Shown here: positions 15,746-23,930 of the stretch, in pieces
Position numbering within the stretch: position 1 is the stretch's first letter
Layout: every line of letters begins with the position of its first letter
From: Mucilaginibacter_A sp041088075
GTDB taxonomy: Bacteria; Bacteroidota; Bacteroidia; Sphingobacteriales; Sphingobacteriaceae
NCBI RefSeq assembly: GCF_041088075.1
Contig: NZ_JBGCVY010000014.1
Location: forward strand, 91,546 to 155,545
Direction of reading: 5' to 3'
Length of the DNA stretch: 64,000 bases
Translations under genes and position numbers: made by a program
The notes under the pieces: generated by a model
What the model was told of the DNA's origin: nothing
Seen by the model: only the letters and a program-made list of their open reading frames with translations
Database searches by the model: none

Positions 15746-16522
15746 ATGCGCATCACTTTAGTTGGTTCGGGCAATGTGGCCACACATTTGGGTGCAGCTT
15801 TGGTAAATGCCGGCCATCGTATTGCGCAGGTTTGGAGCAGAGATTTGCAAAACGCGGCTTTGCTTGCTTATCATCTTAAAGCAGAACCGGTTGATGATTT
15901 AAGTGAAATCCGCCCGGAAACAGACCTAATCGTTATCTCCGTAAAAGACGATGCGGTGGAAACGGTTGCTTCTTTTATCCCTATAAAAAATGTATTGGTA
16001 GTGCATACTTGCGGCTCGGTAGGTTTGCAAACTTTGAAAAAGTATTTTGATACTTGCGGCGTTTTTTATCCGTTGCAAACCTTTTCAAAAACGCGCGAAC
16101 TGGATTTTCGTTCCGTTCCGCTTTGCATAGAAAGTACCGATAAAAACAGTACGGCGCGGTTGCTCGATCTTGGAAGAAGTATCAGCAATAACGTAACTTA
16201 TATTGATTCGGCACAGCGTAAAACCTTGCACTTGGCTGCGGTTTTTGCCTGCAATTTCCCAAATTATTTATATGCCGTTGCTGCGGAACTTCTTTCGAAA
16301 CAGCAAATGGATTTTGGTTTGATAAAACCTTTGATCCTGGAAACAGCATCCAAAGTACAATCTTTTTTACCGCAAGAAGTACAAACCGGGCCAGCCAAAA
16401 GGCGCGATGGGCAAACCATGGCGGCGCATTTAGAATTGTTACAGCAATATCCGGAATGGCAGCAGTTGTACACGTTGCTCAGTCAGGGTATTATCAAAAT
16501 GGACGAACCGCCTTCAGCCTGA
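15746..16522 (+). CDS. DUF2520 / Rossmann-like NAD(P)-binding protein
   Basis: 258 residues. N-terminal NAD(P)-binding fold (ITLVGSGNVATHLGAALVNAGH, with GxGNVA), then DLIVISVKDDAVETVA. The middle has VVHTCGSVGLQTL and GVFYPLQTFSK, and the helical C-terminus is the DUF2520 domain (AAVFACNFPNYLYAVAAELL). The architecture resembles pyrroline-5-carboxylate reductase and ketopantoate reductases, but the DUF2520 group has no agreed reaction. A USS-like element lies inside at 15966-15990, read as ASFIPIK. A ferredoxin gene follows. Confidence 0.82.
   Translation: MRITLVGSGNVATHLGAALVNAGHRIAQVWSRDLQNAALLAYHLKAEPVDDLSEIRPETDLIVISVKDDAVETVASFIPIKNVLVVHTCGSVGLQTLKKYFDTCGVFYPLQTFSKTRELDFRSVPLCIESTDKNSTARLLDLGRSISNNVTYIDSAQRKTLHLAAVFACNFPNYLYAVAAELLSKQQMDFGLIKPLILETASKVQSFLPQEVQTGPAKRRDGQTMAAHLELLQQYPEWQQLYTLLSQGIIKMDEPPSA
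15966..15990 (+). repeat. USS-like element inside the DUF2520 gene
   Basis: TTGCTTCTTTTATCCCTATAAA begins a full two-part element read in frame as ASFIPIK. Confidence 0.65.
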
Positions 16523-16533
16523 ACTAAAATTAT

Positions 16534-16541
16534 TACTTTTG
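16534..16541 (+). promoter_or_regulatory. -7 box of the ferredoxin gene
   Basis: TACTTTTG matches TAnnTTTG exactly and ends six bases before the ferredoxin ATG, so the transcript would have an extremely short leader or none. No convincing -33 TTTG was seen. Confidence 0.5.
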
Positions 16542-16547
16542 CGTGCA

Positions 16548-16880
16548 ATGGAAATTTATAACGTCAGGATTAACTTTGAAGAAGCAGGAGTGCAATCTGT
16601 AGTATTGCCGATTGCCGAAGGAGAATCTGTATTGGATGTTTGTTTGGAAAACGGCATTGACCTGCAACACAATTGCGGCGGCGTTTGCGGCTGCAGCACC
16701 TGCCACATTTATGTGAACAAGGGCATGGATAAGGTGCAGGAAATATCCGACAAAGAAGAAGATTTTATAGACCGCGCCGTAAACCCGCGCATCACGTCGC
16801 GCTTGGGTTGCCAATGTGTGATGATTGACGGCGACATTGAAGTTACCATTCCAGACCAGTCCCAATTTCTGGGCCATTAA
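16548..16880 (+). CDS. fdx: 2Fe-2S ferredoxin (adrenodoxin/Isc type)
   Basis: 110 residues, electron carrier for iron-sulfur cluster assembly. The four cluster cysteines are seen as NCGGVCGCSTCHIY near residues 39-52 and GCQC near 92 (pattern C-x5-C-x2-C ... C). EDFIDRAVNPRITSRLGCQ is typical of the Isc-type rather than the plant type. Start taken at the ATG 16548; an upstream TTG would add three residues. The next gene is iscX, so the pair appears to be a split part of an isc system. The other isc genes are not here. Confidence 0.92.
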   Translation: MEIYNVRINFEEAGVQSVVLPIAEGESVLDVCLENGIDLQHNCGGVCGCSTCHIYVNKGMDKVQEISDKEEDFIDRAVNPRITSRLGCQCVMIDGDIEVTIPDQSQFLGH

Positions 16881-16894
16881 ACCTCAAATCAATT

Positions 16895-17137
16895 ATGTTG
16901 GATAAAGATTTTGCCCTGCCCATTCATTGGAACGATTACGAAGACATTGCCATGAGTTTGTACGAAAAGTTTGGCGATGATTTTAACGATTCTAAAATTT
17001 ACCGTGTGCGCTTTACCGATTTGTTGGAATGGGTACTCACGCTGCCCAATTTTGTAGGTAAACGCGAAGAAAGCAACGAAGGCCATTTAGAGCAAATCCA
17101 AACCGCTTGGGCTTACGAATGGCGCGATAACCAGTAA
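16895..17137 (+). CDS. iscX: iron-sulfur cluster assembly protein IscX
   Basis: 80 residues, a small acidic protein. WNDYEDIAMSLYEKFGDDFN near the N-terminus, RFTDLLEWVLTLPNFVGKREESNEGHLEQIQTAWAYEW to the end match IscX (YfhJ), which binds iron and the desulfurase IscS and tunes cluster assembly. It is 14 bases after fdx, the same order as the E. coli isc operon end (fdx-iscX). Confidence 0.92.
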   Translation: MLDKDFALPIHWNDYEDIAMSLYEKFGDDFNDSKIYRVRFTDLLEWVLTLPNFVGKREESNEGHLEQIQTAWAYEWRDNQ

Positions 17138-17140
17138 AAA

Positions 17141-17248
17141 AGTATTAAGTAATTAGTATCAGGTATCAAGTATCAAGTATCAAGTAATACTGATTACTGG
17201 CTTTGTTTCGCTTTGTCTTGATACTTGCTACTTGCTACTCAATACTTC
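17141..17248. repeat. hairpin whose arms are short tandem repeats (AAGTATC type)
   Basis: The left arm (about 17141-17192) is a run of AAGTATC-like heptamers (GTATCAAGTATCAAGTATC), the right arm (about 17216-17248) the complementary TACTTGC/TACTTGA run. A 23-base GC-richer loop lies between. It fills the gap between iscX and kdsC. Confidence 0.7.
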
Positions 17249-17254
17249 CTCCTC

Positions 17255-17770
17255 ATGTACCTCGAAAAACTAAAAAACATCAAAGCCTTTATCCTCGATG
17301 TGGATGGCGTTTTAACCAATGGCGATATTACCGTGGCGGAGAACGGCGACCAGATGCGGCACTTTAACGTAAAGGATGGTTATGCCATTAACCACGCCAT
17401 CAAATCCGGTTATTATATAGCAGTGATTTCTGGTGGACGCTCACAAGGCGTCATGTCGCGTTTAACGGGTTTGGGTGTGAAAGATGTTTTCCTCGGCATC
17501 AGCCACAAGCTGGAAGTTTACGACCGCGTTGTGGCGGATATGCAACTGCAGCCCGAACAGATTTTGTATATGGGCGATGATATTCCGGATTTGGATGTAC
17601 TAAAAAAAGCAGGTTTGCCCACTTGCCCTGCCGATGCCTGCGAAGAAGTAAAAGCGGTTGCCGAATACATTTCGCCTATCATGGGCGGCAAAGGCTGCGT
17701 ACGTGATGTGATCGAGAAAGTATTGAAAATGCAGGATCAATGGATGAAGGAAAATGCGACGAGTTTTTAG
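17255..17770 (+). CDS. kdsC: KdsC-type HAD phosphatase (KDO-8-phosphate phosphatase)
   Basis: 171 residues, the usual length of this tetrameric cap-less class. It hydrolyses 3-deoxy-D-manno-octulosonate 8-phosphate to free KDO for lipopolysaccharide. Motif I IKAFILDVDGVLTNGDI, motif II AVISGGRSQG, the lysine in ISHKLEVYD, motif III YMGDDIPDLDVLKKAGLP. Start set at 17255 (MYLEKLKN); the frame is open further upstream but runs through the tandem-repeat arm. kdsA, kdsB and kdsD are not nearby. Confidence 0.9.
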   Translation: MYLEKLKNIKAFILDVDGVLTNGDITVAENGDQMRHFNVKDGYAINHAIKSGYYIAVISGGRSQGVMSRLTGLGVKDVFLGISHKLEVYDRVVADMQLQPEQILYMGDDIPDLDVLKKAGLPTCPADACEEVKAVAEYISPIMGGKGCVRDVIEKVLKMQDQWMKENATSF

Positions 17771-17882
17771 GTTAGAGGCGGAAAGGCAAAGGGTTGAAAG
17801 GTAAAAGGAGAAAATCAAAAAGGTAAAAATTAAAAGGTATCCGCCACGTCTCCCTCTCTTTTGGAGAGGGTTGGGGTGAGGC
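17771..17882. repeat. purine-rich stretch and CTCTCTTTTGGAGAG hairpin
   Basis: After kdsC comes an A/G-rich stretch made of short AAAGGT-like repeats, then the hairpin CCCTCTCTTTTGGAGAGGG at 17852-17870 followed by TTGGGGTGAGG. The same hairpin family recurs at 27571-27604 (CCCCTCTTTTTTGGAGAGGGG with GTTTAGGGCGAGG). Confidence 0.7.
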
Positions 17883-17893
17883 TAAAAAATATT

Positions 17894-18466
17894 ATGCAAA
17901 AATTCCCACCCATCATTCTTGCTTCCAAATCGCCGCGGCGACAGGAACTGTTGCGTTTGATGAATTTCAATTTCCGCATTGTTTTAAAGGACGTGGACGA
18001 ATCTTATCCTCAAGGTTTATCGCCCGAAGAGATTGCTGTTTTTATCGCCCAAAAAAAGGCAGCCGCTTTTGATGAAATGGTGGATGATGAAATCGTGATC
18101 ACCGCAGATACCATCGTTTCGGTAGAAAACCAGATTTTAGGAAAACCCGAAACACCGGAACATGCCATTGCCATGCTGCAACTGCTTTCCGGTCGGAAAC
18201 ATCAGGTCATTACCGGCGTAAGTTTGTTGTACCAACATCGGCAGAACACTTTTTTTGATGTTTCGGAAGTGCTTTTTCGTCCATTGAAAGACGAGGAAAT
18301 CCGGTATTATGTAGAAAACTTCAGCCCAATGGACAAAGCCGGCGCTTACGGCATTCAGGAATGGATTGGCTTAACTGGCATCCAGCGCATCGAAGGTTCT
18401 TATACCAATGTGGTTGGTTTGCCTACAGAGAAATTGTATCAGCAATTGATAGCGATAAGCCAGTAG
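17894..18466 (+). CDS. maf: Maf family nucleotide pyrophosphatase
   Basis: 190 residues. Maf proteins hydrolyse dTTP/UTP or modified nucleoside triphosphates to monophosphates. ILASKSPRRQELLRLM near the N-terminus, VDESYPQGLSPEE, ITADTIVSVENQILGKPETPEHA with the catalytic aspartate, and GAYGIQEWIGLTGIQRIEGSYTNVVGLP complete the pattern. Start put at 17894, where the conserved N-terminus begins; upstream codons belong to the hairpin repeat. It is convergent with ppx. Confidence 0.93.
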   Translation: MQKFPPIILASKSPRRQELLRLMNFNFRIVLKDVDESYPQGLSPEEIAVFIAQKKAAAFDEMVDDEIVITADTIVSVENQILGKPETPEHAIAMLQLLSGRKHQVITGVSLLYQHRQNTFFDVSEVLFRPLKDEEIRYYVENFSPMDKAGAYGIQEWIGLTGIQRIEGSYTNVVGLPTEKLYQQLIAISQ

Positions 18467-18473
18467 CTTTCAG

Positions 18474-18517
18474 CAGTTAGCTTTTGCAAGCGGCTAAAGC
18501 TCATAGCTGAAAACTGT
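18474..18517. terminator. inverted repeat between convergent maf and ppx
   Basis: GCTTTCAGCAGTTAGCTTTT near 18475 pairs with AGCTCATAGCTGAAAACTG at about 18498-18516, around a short GC-rich loop. The position between two converging stops suggests a bidirectional terminator, but there is no strong U-tract on either side. Confidence 0.45.
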
Positions 18518-19440
18518 TATTTCATCTCCGCCAAAACACCTTCTTTTAAAGAATAAGTAGTCATGCTTAATTTTTGAATTTCTAATTTTTGCACGACAAA
18601 AGAAGTAACCAAAGAAGCCACCACAATCATATCCACACGCAAGGGAATAATGCTTCTTTTAGCCACCCTTTTTTGGTGGCTGGATTGCTTTAACCACTTT
18701 GCAATTGCATTAAATTCATTTATTTTAAAATCATAAGTTTTGATTTTTTGGATGTTAAACAGTTTTCCTTTTTCTGTTTCAATCATTTCGGCATACGTTT
18801 CAAAAGATCCGGACGAGCCAATTAAAACCTGCACATCCTGATTTTTGACCGATAAAAACAGCACCTGCAATTGTTCTTCCAGGTAATCGTTCAGCTTTTT
18901 AATATTTTCATCGGTTATCGGATCGGTTTGATGGAAAAGCTGCCGCAACCTTTGCGCGCCAATTTCAAAGCTTTGTTTCCAAAAAATTTTCTGTTCATCG
19001 CACAAAATAAACTCCACGCTGCCGCCGCCGATATCCAAAATCAACGCTTTTTCTGCCGATAAAATCCCCGAACTTTTTACGCCTTTGTAAATCAGTTCCG
19101 CTTCCTGCAAACCATCAATCACTTCAATCTCAATCCCGGTTTTGGCTTTTACTTCGTTGATAAAATCCAGTCCGTTTTTGGTGCTTCTCACAGCCGAAGT
19201 TGCCACCGCCCGAACCCGCGATGCTTCTTTTACCGCTATTTTTTCGGCAAAAAGCTGCATGGTTTTTACGCCGCGTTCAAAAGCTTCGGCAGTAATCAGG
19301 CCGTCTTTCATGCCGCCTTCGCCCAGCTTTACGGCTTCTGTCATGTGCAGGATTTCTTTAAAACCCGTTTCCGCTTTTTCTGCGATCAGCAAATGGAAGG
19401 TGTTGGTGCCGAGGTCCATCACGGCGATGCGTTGGTTCAT
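18517..19440 (-). CDS. ppx: Ppx/GppA phosphatase family protein
   Basis: 307 residues of the actin-like ASKHA fold. It removes phosphate from polyphosphate or from pppGpp. Features: IAVMDLGTNTFHLLIAE (phosphate 1 loop), VRAVATSAVRS, the glutamate-bearing ALILDIGGGSVEFIL (phosphate 2 loop), and VLIGSSGSFETYAEMI. It is the short form without the C-terminal HD domain of E. coli Ppx. Start set at 19440 (MNQRIAVMDLG); the frame extends upstream into the repeat element. Two partial USS-like cores lie inside (18650 and 19221). Confidence 0.9.
   Translation of the reverse strand: MNQRIAVMDLGTNTFHLLIAEKAETGFKEILHMTEAVKLGEGGMKDGLITAEAFERGVKTMQLFAEKIAVKEASRVRAVATSAVRSTKNGLDFINEVKAKTGIEIEVIDGLQEAELIYKGVKSSGILSAEKALILDIGGGSVEFILCDEQKIFWKQSFEIGAQRLRQLFHQTDPITDENIKKLNDYLEEQLQVLFLSVKNQDVQVLIGSSGSFETYAEMIETEKGKLFNIQKIKTYDFKINEFNAIAKWLKQSSHQKRVAKRSIIPLRVDMIVVASLVTSFVVQKLEIQKLSMTTYSLKEGVLAEMK
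19221..19245 (+). repeat. USS-like core inside ppx
   Basis: ATGCTTCTTTTACCGC within the coding region (read as AVKEAS on the coding strand); the second half is only partly kept. Another core without a clear second half is at 18650. Confidence 0.5.
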
Positions 19441-19468
19441 AAACCGAAGATGGCGAAATTTTTTCTTG

Positions 19469-19795
19469 TCCGTTCTTTTTGTTTGATCAAAAAGAACCAA
19501 CGAAATCAAGAATGCCGGATCGCCTCCGGGCGGCATTCAGCCCCACGCGCCTGGGCGCATACCTGCAAGCGACCCTGACAACGATAGAAAAACAAAAACT
19601 TTCTTCTTTTCATTCACCTAATTTGTGCCGATAAAAGAAGCATCTAAAAAAATTGTTCAACAAGTGCAAGATTGTAAACCGGATATTCCAAAGTGGCAGG
19701 TAGCCGCCCAGGAGCGGAAAGGCCGGCAAAGCGCCCGGAGGGATCGGGTTTGTCTTGAATTTTTGGTTCTTTTTGTTCAAGCAAAAAGAACGTTA
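19469..19795. repeat. two inverted copies of a ~110 bp intergenic element
   Basis: This gap (19441-19836, 396 bases, no gene) is mainly two diverged copies of one element facing each other. Copy 1 begins at 19469 with CCGTTCTTTTTGTTTGATCA and runs through CGCCTCCGGGCGGC to CCTGCAAG near 19570. Copy 2, inverted, runs from about 19688 to 19794 and holds AGCAAAAAGAACG and GCCCGGAGGGATCGG. The arms TTCTTTTTGTTTGATC and GCAAAAAGAAC are also near-palindromic. A minus USS-like core (19628-19643, CCGATAAAAGAAGCAT) sits between the copies. Confidence 0.7.
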
Positions 19796-19807
19796 AATCA
19801 AATTAAC

Positions 19808-19837
19808 ATACTGTTTTTATCCCCCTAAAAACAGTAT
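19808..19837. repeat. perfect ACAGTA palindrome at the natB stop
   Basis: ATACTGTTTTTA and TAAAAACAGTAT are perfect 12 bp inverted arms around TCCCCC. The right arm touches the stop codon of the ABC permease gene, which reads in from the right. It may be its terminator and is the type example of the ACAGTA family. Confidence 0.8.
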
Positions 19838-21165
19838 CACTCTTTATAAAAAAACCACTTCGCCAGCTCTTTATAACTTGCTTTCTTCCCATACATCAAC
19901 ACGCCAACGCGGTAAATCCGCGCCGCAACCCAGGTGGTAAACAAAAACCCGGCAATCATCATCACCATGGATAAAGCCAGTTGCCAACCGGGCACGCCAA
20001 ACGGAACGCGCACCATCATGGCAATGGGCGCGGTAAACGGGATAACCGAAAGCCAGAACGCAAGTGAACTGTCGGGGTTGTTAACCAAAAAAGCAAACGA
20101 TAAAATATAAGTAAACAACAGCGGCAGCGTGATGGGGAACATAAACTGCTGCGTTTCCGTTTCGCTGTCCACCGCCGAACCAACGGCCGCAAACAAGGCA
20201 CTGTAAAGCAAGTATCCCGACAAAAAATAAAAGATAAAACAGCCGATGATGTACGGGTAATTGACACCTTTCAGGCTGTTTAAAAAACTCATCACCGGGT
20301 TGCCAATGGGCGGTTGCGCTTGCGCCGTACTGTTTTTACCACCTTTAATTTGGGTTTGATTGCTTTGTTCGGTGGCAGTTTCGTGTTTGGTAAAAGCTTT
20401 TTCGGCGATGTTGGTAACTGTGGTGGAAAGGACGATCCACAGCAAAAACTGCGTTAAACCCACCAAGCCCACGCCCAGGATTTTGCCCAGCATCAGTTGA
20501 AAAGGTTTCACCGAAGAAACAATCACTTCAATAATCCGGTTGGTTTTTTCTTCGATCACGCCGCGCATCACTTGGGCACCGTAAATAAACAGCGAAAGGT
20601 AGATCAAAATAGCCGAAGCAACACCGATGCCGTAAGCCGAAGCTAAGTTGCTGTCTTTCTCGCCGTCGTCGGTCAGTTGTTTGGTTTCTGCGGAAATATT
20701 GCTTTTCAAGCCGCTTAGTTTTACCACATCAATACCGGCCGCCGCCATGTTGTTGCCGGTTGCAACGGTGTTCAATTGGTTTTCTACTTCGTTTACCAAA
20801 GCAAAATTGGGCTTCTTTTTGGAGAAAATCTGGACGCTGTTTTTAGCCGTTAAATCTTTAGGGATGAATAGGACAAACAAATCCTCGTTCTTTTTCGCAG
20901 CCTTCTTGGCTTCGGACAACGATTGACTTAAAACACTGAAATGGATGTTTTTATGGTCTTTCAATTTCCCGGCAAAAACACCGCTTTCATCAATCACCTT
21001 AATTTCGCGGACTTTATTTAAACTGTCGCTGTTGGCCGCAATCAGGTAGATGACGGCGTACATGGCCAGGATCAATCCGGGAACCAAAAAAGTCATCAGG
21101 ATAAACGATTTCTTTTTTACCCGCGCCAAATATTCACGCTGGATGATAAGTAAAGTTTTGTTCAT
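19837..21165 (-). CDS. ABC-2 type permease (NatB-like)
   Basis: 442 residues. Membrane part of an exporter: one N-terminal helix (SFILMTFLVPGLILAMYAVIYLIA), a large extracytoplasmic loop (about 45-185), then six helices (GVASAILIYLSLFIYGAQVMRGVIEEKTNRIIEVIVSS with the family's signature glutamates, SFAFLVNNPD..., and a C-terminal helix near residue 400). NatAB-type exporters move Na+ or drugs; the real substrate is unknown. The ATPase gene lies 11 bases upstream on the same strand, so they are one operon. Confidence 0.88.
   Translation of the reverse strand: MNKTLLIIQREYLARVKKKSFILMTFLVPGLILAMYAVIYLIAANSDSLNKVREIKVIDESGVFAGKLKDHKNIHFSVLSQSLSEAKKAAKKNEDLFVLFIPKDLTAKNSVQIFSKKKPNFALVNEVENQLNTVATGNNMAAAGIDVVKLSGLKSNISAETKQLTDDGEKDSNLASAYGIGVASAILIYLSLFIYGAQVMRGVIEEKTNRIIEVIVSSVKPFQLMLGKILGVGLVGLTQFLLWIVLSTTVTNIAEKAFTKHETATEQSNQTQIKGGKNSTAQAQPPIGNPVMSFLNSLKGVNYPYIIGCFIFYFLSGYLLYSALFAAVGSAVDSETETQQFMFPITLPLLFTYILSFAFLVNNPDSSLAFWLSVIPFTAPIAMMVRVPFGVPGWQLALSMVMMIAGFLFTTWVAARIYRVGVLMYGKKASYKELAKWFFYKE
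20327..20340 (+). repeat. ACAGTA core inside the permease gene
   Basis: GTACTGTTTTTACC within coding sequence, read on the coding strand as GGKNST. This is one of several in-gene copies of the sister family (others near 16142, 29578, 54064, 55823 and 56236). Confidence 0.4.
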
Positions 21166-21176
21166 GGCGGTAATTG

Positions 21177-22082
21177 CTATTTGCGGTTTTGATTTACTTT
21201 CTGGATAAAAATTTCGTTCATCGTCGGGATCACTTCTTCCAATTTTTGGATGCCCACTTTCGGGATGAGGTATTGCAATACTTCGTTTACCGTATGTTTT
21301 TCTTTGAGTTTGATTCGGATTGAATTGCTTTCCGCTCCCTGAATGTGTTGCAGCAATTCAAAAGGTTCCGTTCCGTCGAAATCCAGTTTTCCCGAAAACT
21401 CGATTTGGTACGTGTTGTTGCGGTACGAATTGCGGATGGATCTTACCGGCCCGTCCAAAATTTTGTGCGACAAGTTGAGCAAGGCAATCGAGTCGCATAA
21501 TTCCTCCACCGATTCCATTCGATGCGTAGAAAAAATAATGGTGGCTCCTTTTCGGTTCAATTCTAAAATTTCATCTTTGATGATTTCGGCATTCACCGGG
21601 TCAAAACCGCTGAAAGGCTCATCTAAAATAATCAGTTCCGGATCATGCAAAACAGTGCTTACAAACTGCACTTTTTGCTGCATGCCTTTCGATAGGTCTT
21701 CGATTTTTTTGTTCCACCAATCGCCCATGCCCAGCTTCTCAAACCAAGTTTTGATGCGGCGTTCGGCATCGGCTTTTTCCAAACCTTTTAGCCGGGCTAA
21801 GTAAACCAACTGCTCGCCGATCTCCATTTTTTTGTACAAACCGCGTTCTTCGGGCATGTAACCGATGCGTTCAATGTGCGACTGGTTCAATTTTTCGCCG
21901 TTAAAATAAACCTCGCCCGCATCCGGTGCCGTAATTTGGTTGATGATGCGGATCAGCGAAGTTTTGCCAGCACCGTTCGGGCCAAGCAAACCAAAGATTT
22001 TCCCTTTTTCAACTTCCAGGCTCACCTCATCCAACGCCCGGTGCCCGGCGTACTGTTTCACAATATTGCGGATACTTAGCAT
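21177..22082 (-). CDS. ABC transporter ATP-binding protein (NatA-like)
   Basis: 301 residues. Walker A GLLGPNGAGKTSLIRI (about 32-47), Q-loop region GYMPEERGLYKKM, signature LSKGMQQKVQF near 130, Walker B LIILDEPFSGFDPVNAE near 150-166, and switch histidine FSTHRMES. The C-terminal 75 residues are a DUF4162-type extension found in NatA-like subunits. A plus USS-like element (22081-22105) overlaps the start codon on the other strand. Confidence 0.93.
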   Translation of the reverse strand: MLSIRNIVKQYAGHRALDEVSLEVEKGKIFGLLGPNGAGKTSLIRIINQITAPDAGEVYFNGEKLNQSHIERIGYMPEERGLYKKMEIGEQLVYLARLKGLEKADAERRIKTWFEKLGMGDWWNKKIEDLSKGMQQKVQFVSTVLHDPELIILDEPFSGFDPVNAEIIKDEILELNRKGATIIFSTHRMESVEELCDSIALLNLSHKILDGPVRSIRNSYRNNTYQIEFSGKLDFDGTEPFELLQHIQGAESNSIRIKLKEKHTVNEVLQYLIPKVGIQKLEEVIPTMNEIFIQKVNQNRK

Positions 22083-22105
22083 GCTTCTTTTATCGGTGTT
22101 TTTTT
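22081..22105 (+). repeat. USS-like element overlapping the natA start codon
   Basis: GCATGCTTCTTTTATCGG begins at the start codon (CAT at 22080-22082 on the plus strand). The second half is T-rich (GTTTTTTTGG), unlike the usual A-rich half. Confidence 0.6.
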
Positions 22106-22303
22106 GGTTAGAGAAGTTTGAAGGTAGAAATGTTACGGCAATGTAAATATTAAAAAGAGGAAAAAGGGAAGAATTTTGAGGTTAAAATAAATCGTGGTAA
22201 ATAATTGAATTAAAATCTTAAGTTTAAAGATCAAGGTTAAAAATTATGGCTAAGGGAAGAAAAGGATTTAAGGAAGAAAACTAAAAAACAACCATTTGTA
22301 GTT

Positions 22304-23548
22304 ATGTTACGATATTCAAAATTGCTTCAAATACTTAAATCACTTGGAAAGATTCTACTAAAAGTATTCGTGGCTGGTATCAGCAGCCTCCTGGTTGTCC
22401 TTGCCCTAATGTGGGTAGATCATAGCAGAGAAACCATGCTTCCTATGCCAACCGGCCCTTTCGCAGTTGGTCGCACTACATACATTTGGAGTGATACAAA
22501 ACAACAGGAAATAATGGCACCGAAACCAAACACAAGGCGGGAAGTTTTTGCCTGGATTTGGTATCCCGCAGTGCCTCAAAAACTATCCCGGCCGGTTGAA
22601 TATTTACCCGCTCCCTGGCGATTGGCACTTGAAAATCAGATTGGCGTGCTGTTAACAAAATTTATAACACGAGATTTATCAAAGGTAAAAGCGCATAGTA
22701 TTTACAATGGGGAAGTATCTCCTCAACAGCATTCCTATCCTGTAATATTGATGCGGGCCGGACTTGCTGCCTTAACCACTGATTATACAGCTCTTGCCGA
22801 AGATATTGCAAGTCATGGTTATGTTGTGGTAGGTTTCGATGCACCTTATCGAACCACTGTTGTTGTCTTATCAAATGGAAAGGTAATTACGAGGGCACCT
22901 CAAAACAATGCGGATCTTGTTGGCGGAAATGAGCAGGAGGATTTGGCAAAACACCTCGTTCAAGCTTGGGCAAGTGATATGAGCTTTGCCCTTGATCATT
23001 TGGAACGCCTTAACTCGTCTGATACTTCTGGCAGATTTTCAGGTCGGCTGGATCTAAAGCGGGTTGGCGTGTTTGGCCATTCCTTAGGCGGTGCTACAGC
23101 TTTGCAGTTTTGCCATGATGATTCCCGGTGCAAAGCAGGTATCGACGTGGATGGAGCTCCTCTTGGAAACGTGGTTAATGAAGGAATTAAGCAACCATTT
23201 ATGTTTTTAATGAGCGACCATAGCAACGAACCCGGTACAGAAACATGCCCTGTTCTGGCAAATATTCGATCCATTTATAATAAACTTCCTGCTGATAAAA
23301 GGTTGCATATTTTAATTAAAGGTTCAAATCATTTCATGTTTAGCGACCGTGGGGCAATGTTGATGAGTCCGCTAATGATGCGTATGCTGCGGATACTTGG
23401 AATTGTGCATATTGATGGACGCCGCCAAATAACCTTAACTTCACATTACATCAGCACTTTTTTTGACGTTTACCTGAAAGGGAAACCTGCTTCGCTACTT
23501 AATCGCCCAACCAAGGATCAGGAAATTGAGTATGTTCATTTAAAGTAA
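22304..23548 (+). CDS. alpha/beta hydrolase, PAF-acetylhydrolase-like
   Basis: 414 residues. An N-terminal membrane helix or signal (about 15-40: VFVAGISSLLVVLALMWV) suggests an exported or anchored protein. The catalytic domain has FAWIWYPA, the oxyanion part VILMRAGLAAL, the nucleophile elbow GVFGHSLGGATA near residue 260, an aspartate near GIDVDGAP, and a late histidine GSNHFMFSD near 340. The layout resembles bacterial platelet-activating-factor acetylhydrolase-like and dienelactone-hydrolase-like esterases. Codon use is a little more AT-rich than its neighbours. Substrate unknown. Confidence 0.82.
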   Translation: MLRYSKLLQILKSLGKILLKVFVAGISSLLVVLALMWVDHSRETMLPMPTGPFAVGRTTYIWSDTKQQEIMAPKPNTRREVFAWIWYPAVPQKLSRPVEYLPAPWRLALENQIGVLLTKFITRDLSKVKAHSIYNGEVSPQQHSYPVILMRAGLAALTTDYTALAEDIASHGYVVVGFDAPYRTTVVVLSNGKVITRAPQNNADLVGGNEQEDLAKHLVQAWASDMSFALDHLERLNSSDTSGRFSGRLDLKRVGVFGHSLGGATALQFCHDDSRCKAGIDVDGAPLGNVVNEGIKQPFMFLMSDHSNEPGTETCPVLANIRSIYNKLPADKRLHILIKGSNHFMFSDRGAMLMSPLMMRMLRILGIVHIDGRRQITLTSHYISTFFDVYLKGKPASLLNRPTKDQEIEYVHLK

Positions 23549-23930
23549 ATTACAAATCAAAAATGTATTTTTCTTCGACAAAAAACCAACACTTCCCCAA
23601 AACCATTTCCCACCAATGCTTCTTTTACCAGCATAAAATTGATGTCAGGTTTATAAAATTTATGCAAGTCAGAATTTCTAAAAGCAATCGCCAAACAAGG
23701 TTGTATTTCCCGATCAAATTATTTTCCAATCATTTTTTCAAAAATTAAAACATTGGTTTTGTTTAAAAACCGGCTACCGAAAAAATCCCTGTCAACAGTA
23801 TTTCGTATATCTAACATGTAGCCCTTCCTGTTTTTTACCTGCTAAAAGAAGCATTAATCAACACAGCTTCAATTTTAAACAAGCACAAAGTCATCAGTTG
23901 ATACAATTAAACATTAAACTTTATTAAGGA
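23549..23930. repeat. intergenic region with two USS-like elements
   Basis: A 382-base gap without a credible gene. It holds a plus element at 23616-23644 (ATGCTTCTTTTACCAGCATAAA) and a minus element at 23831-23854 (TTTTTTACCTGCTAAAAGAAGCAT), about 190 bases apart. The rest is AT-rich with no recognisable promoter. Confidence 0.6.

Noticed and set aside
17141..17248. Possible CRISPR array in the AAGTATC repeats
   Set aside because: The units are 7 bases, without spacers, and form a hairpin; no cas genes are present.
23563..23748. 61-codon frame after the alpha/beta hydrolase gene
   Set aside because: It runs through a USS-like repeat, has no homology that I recognise, and lacks a plausible start context.
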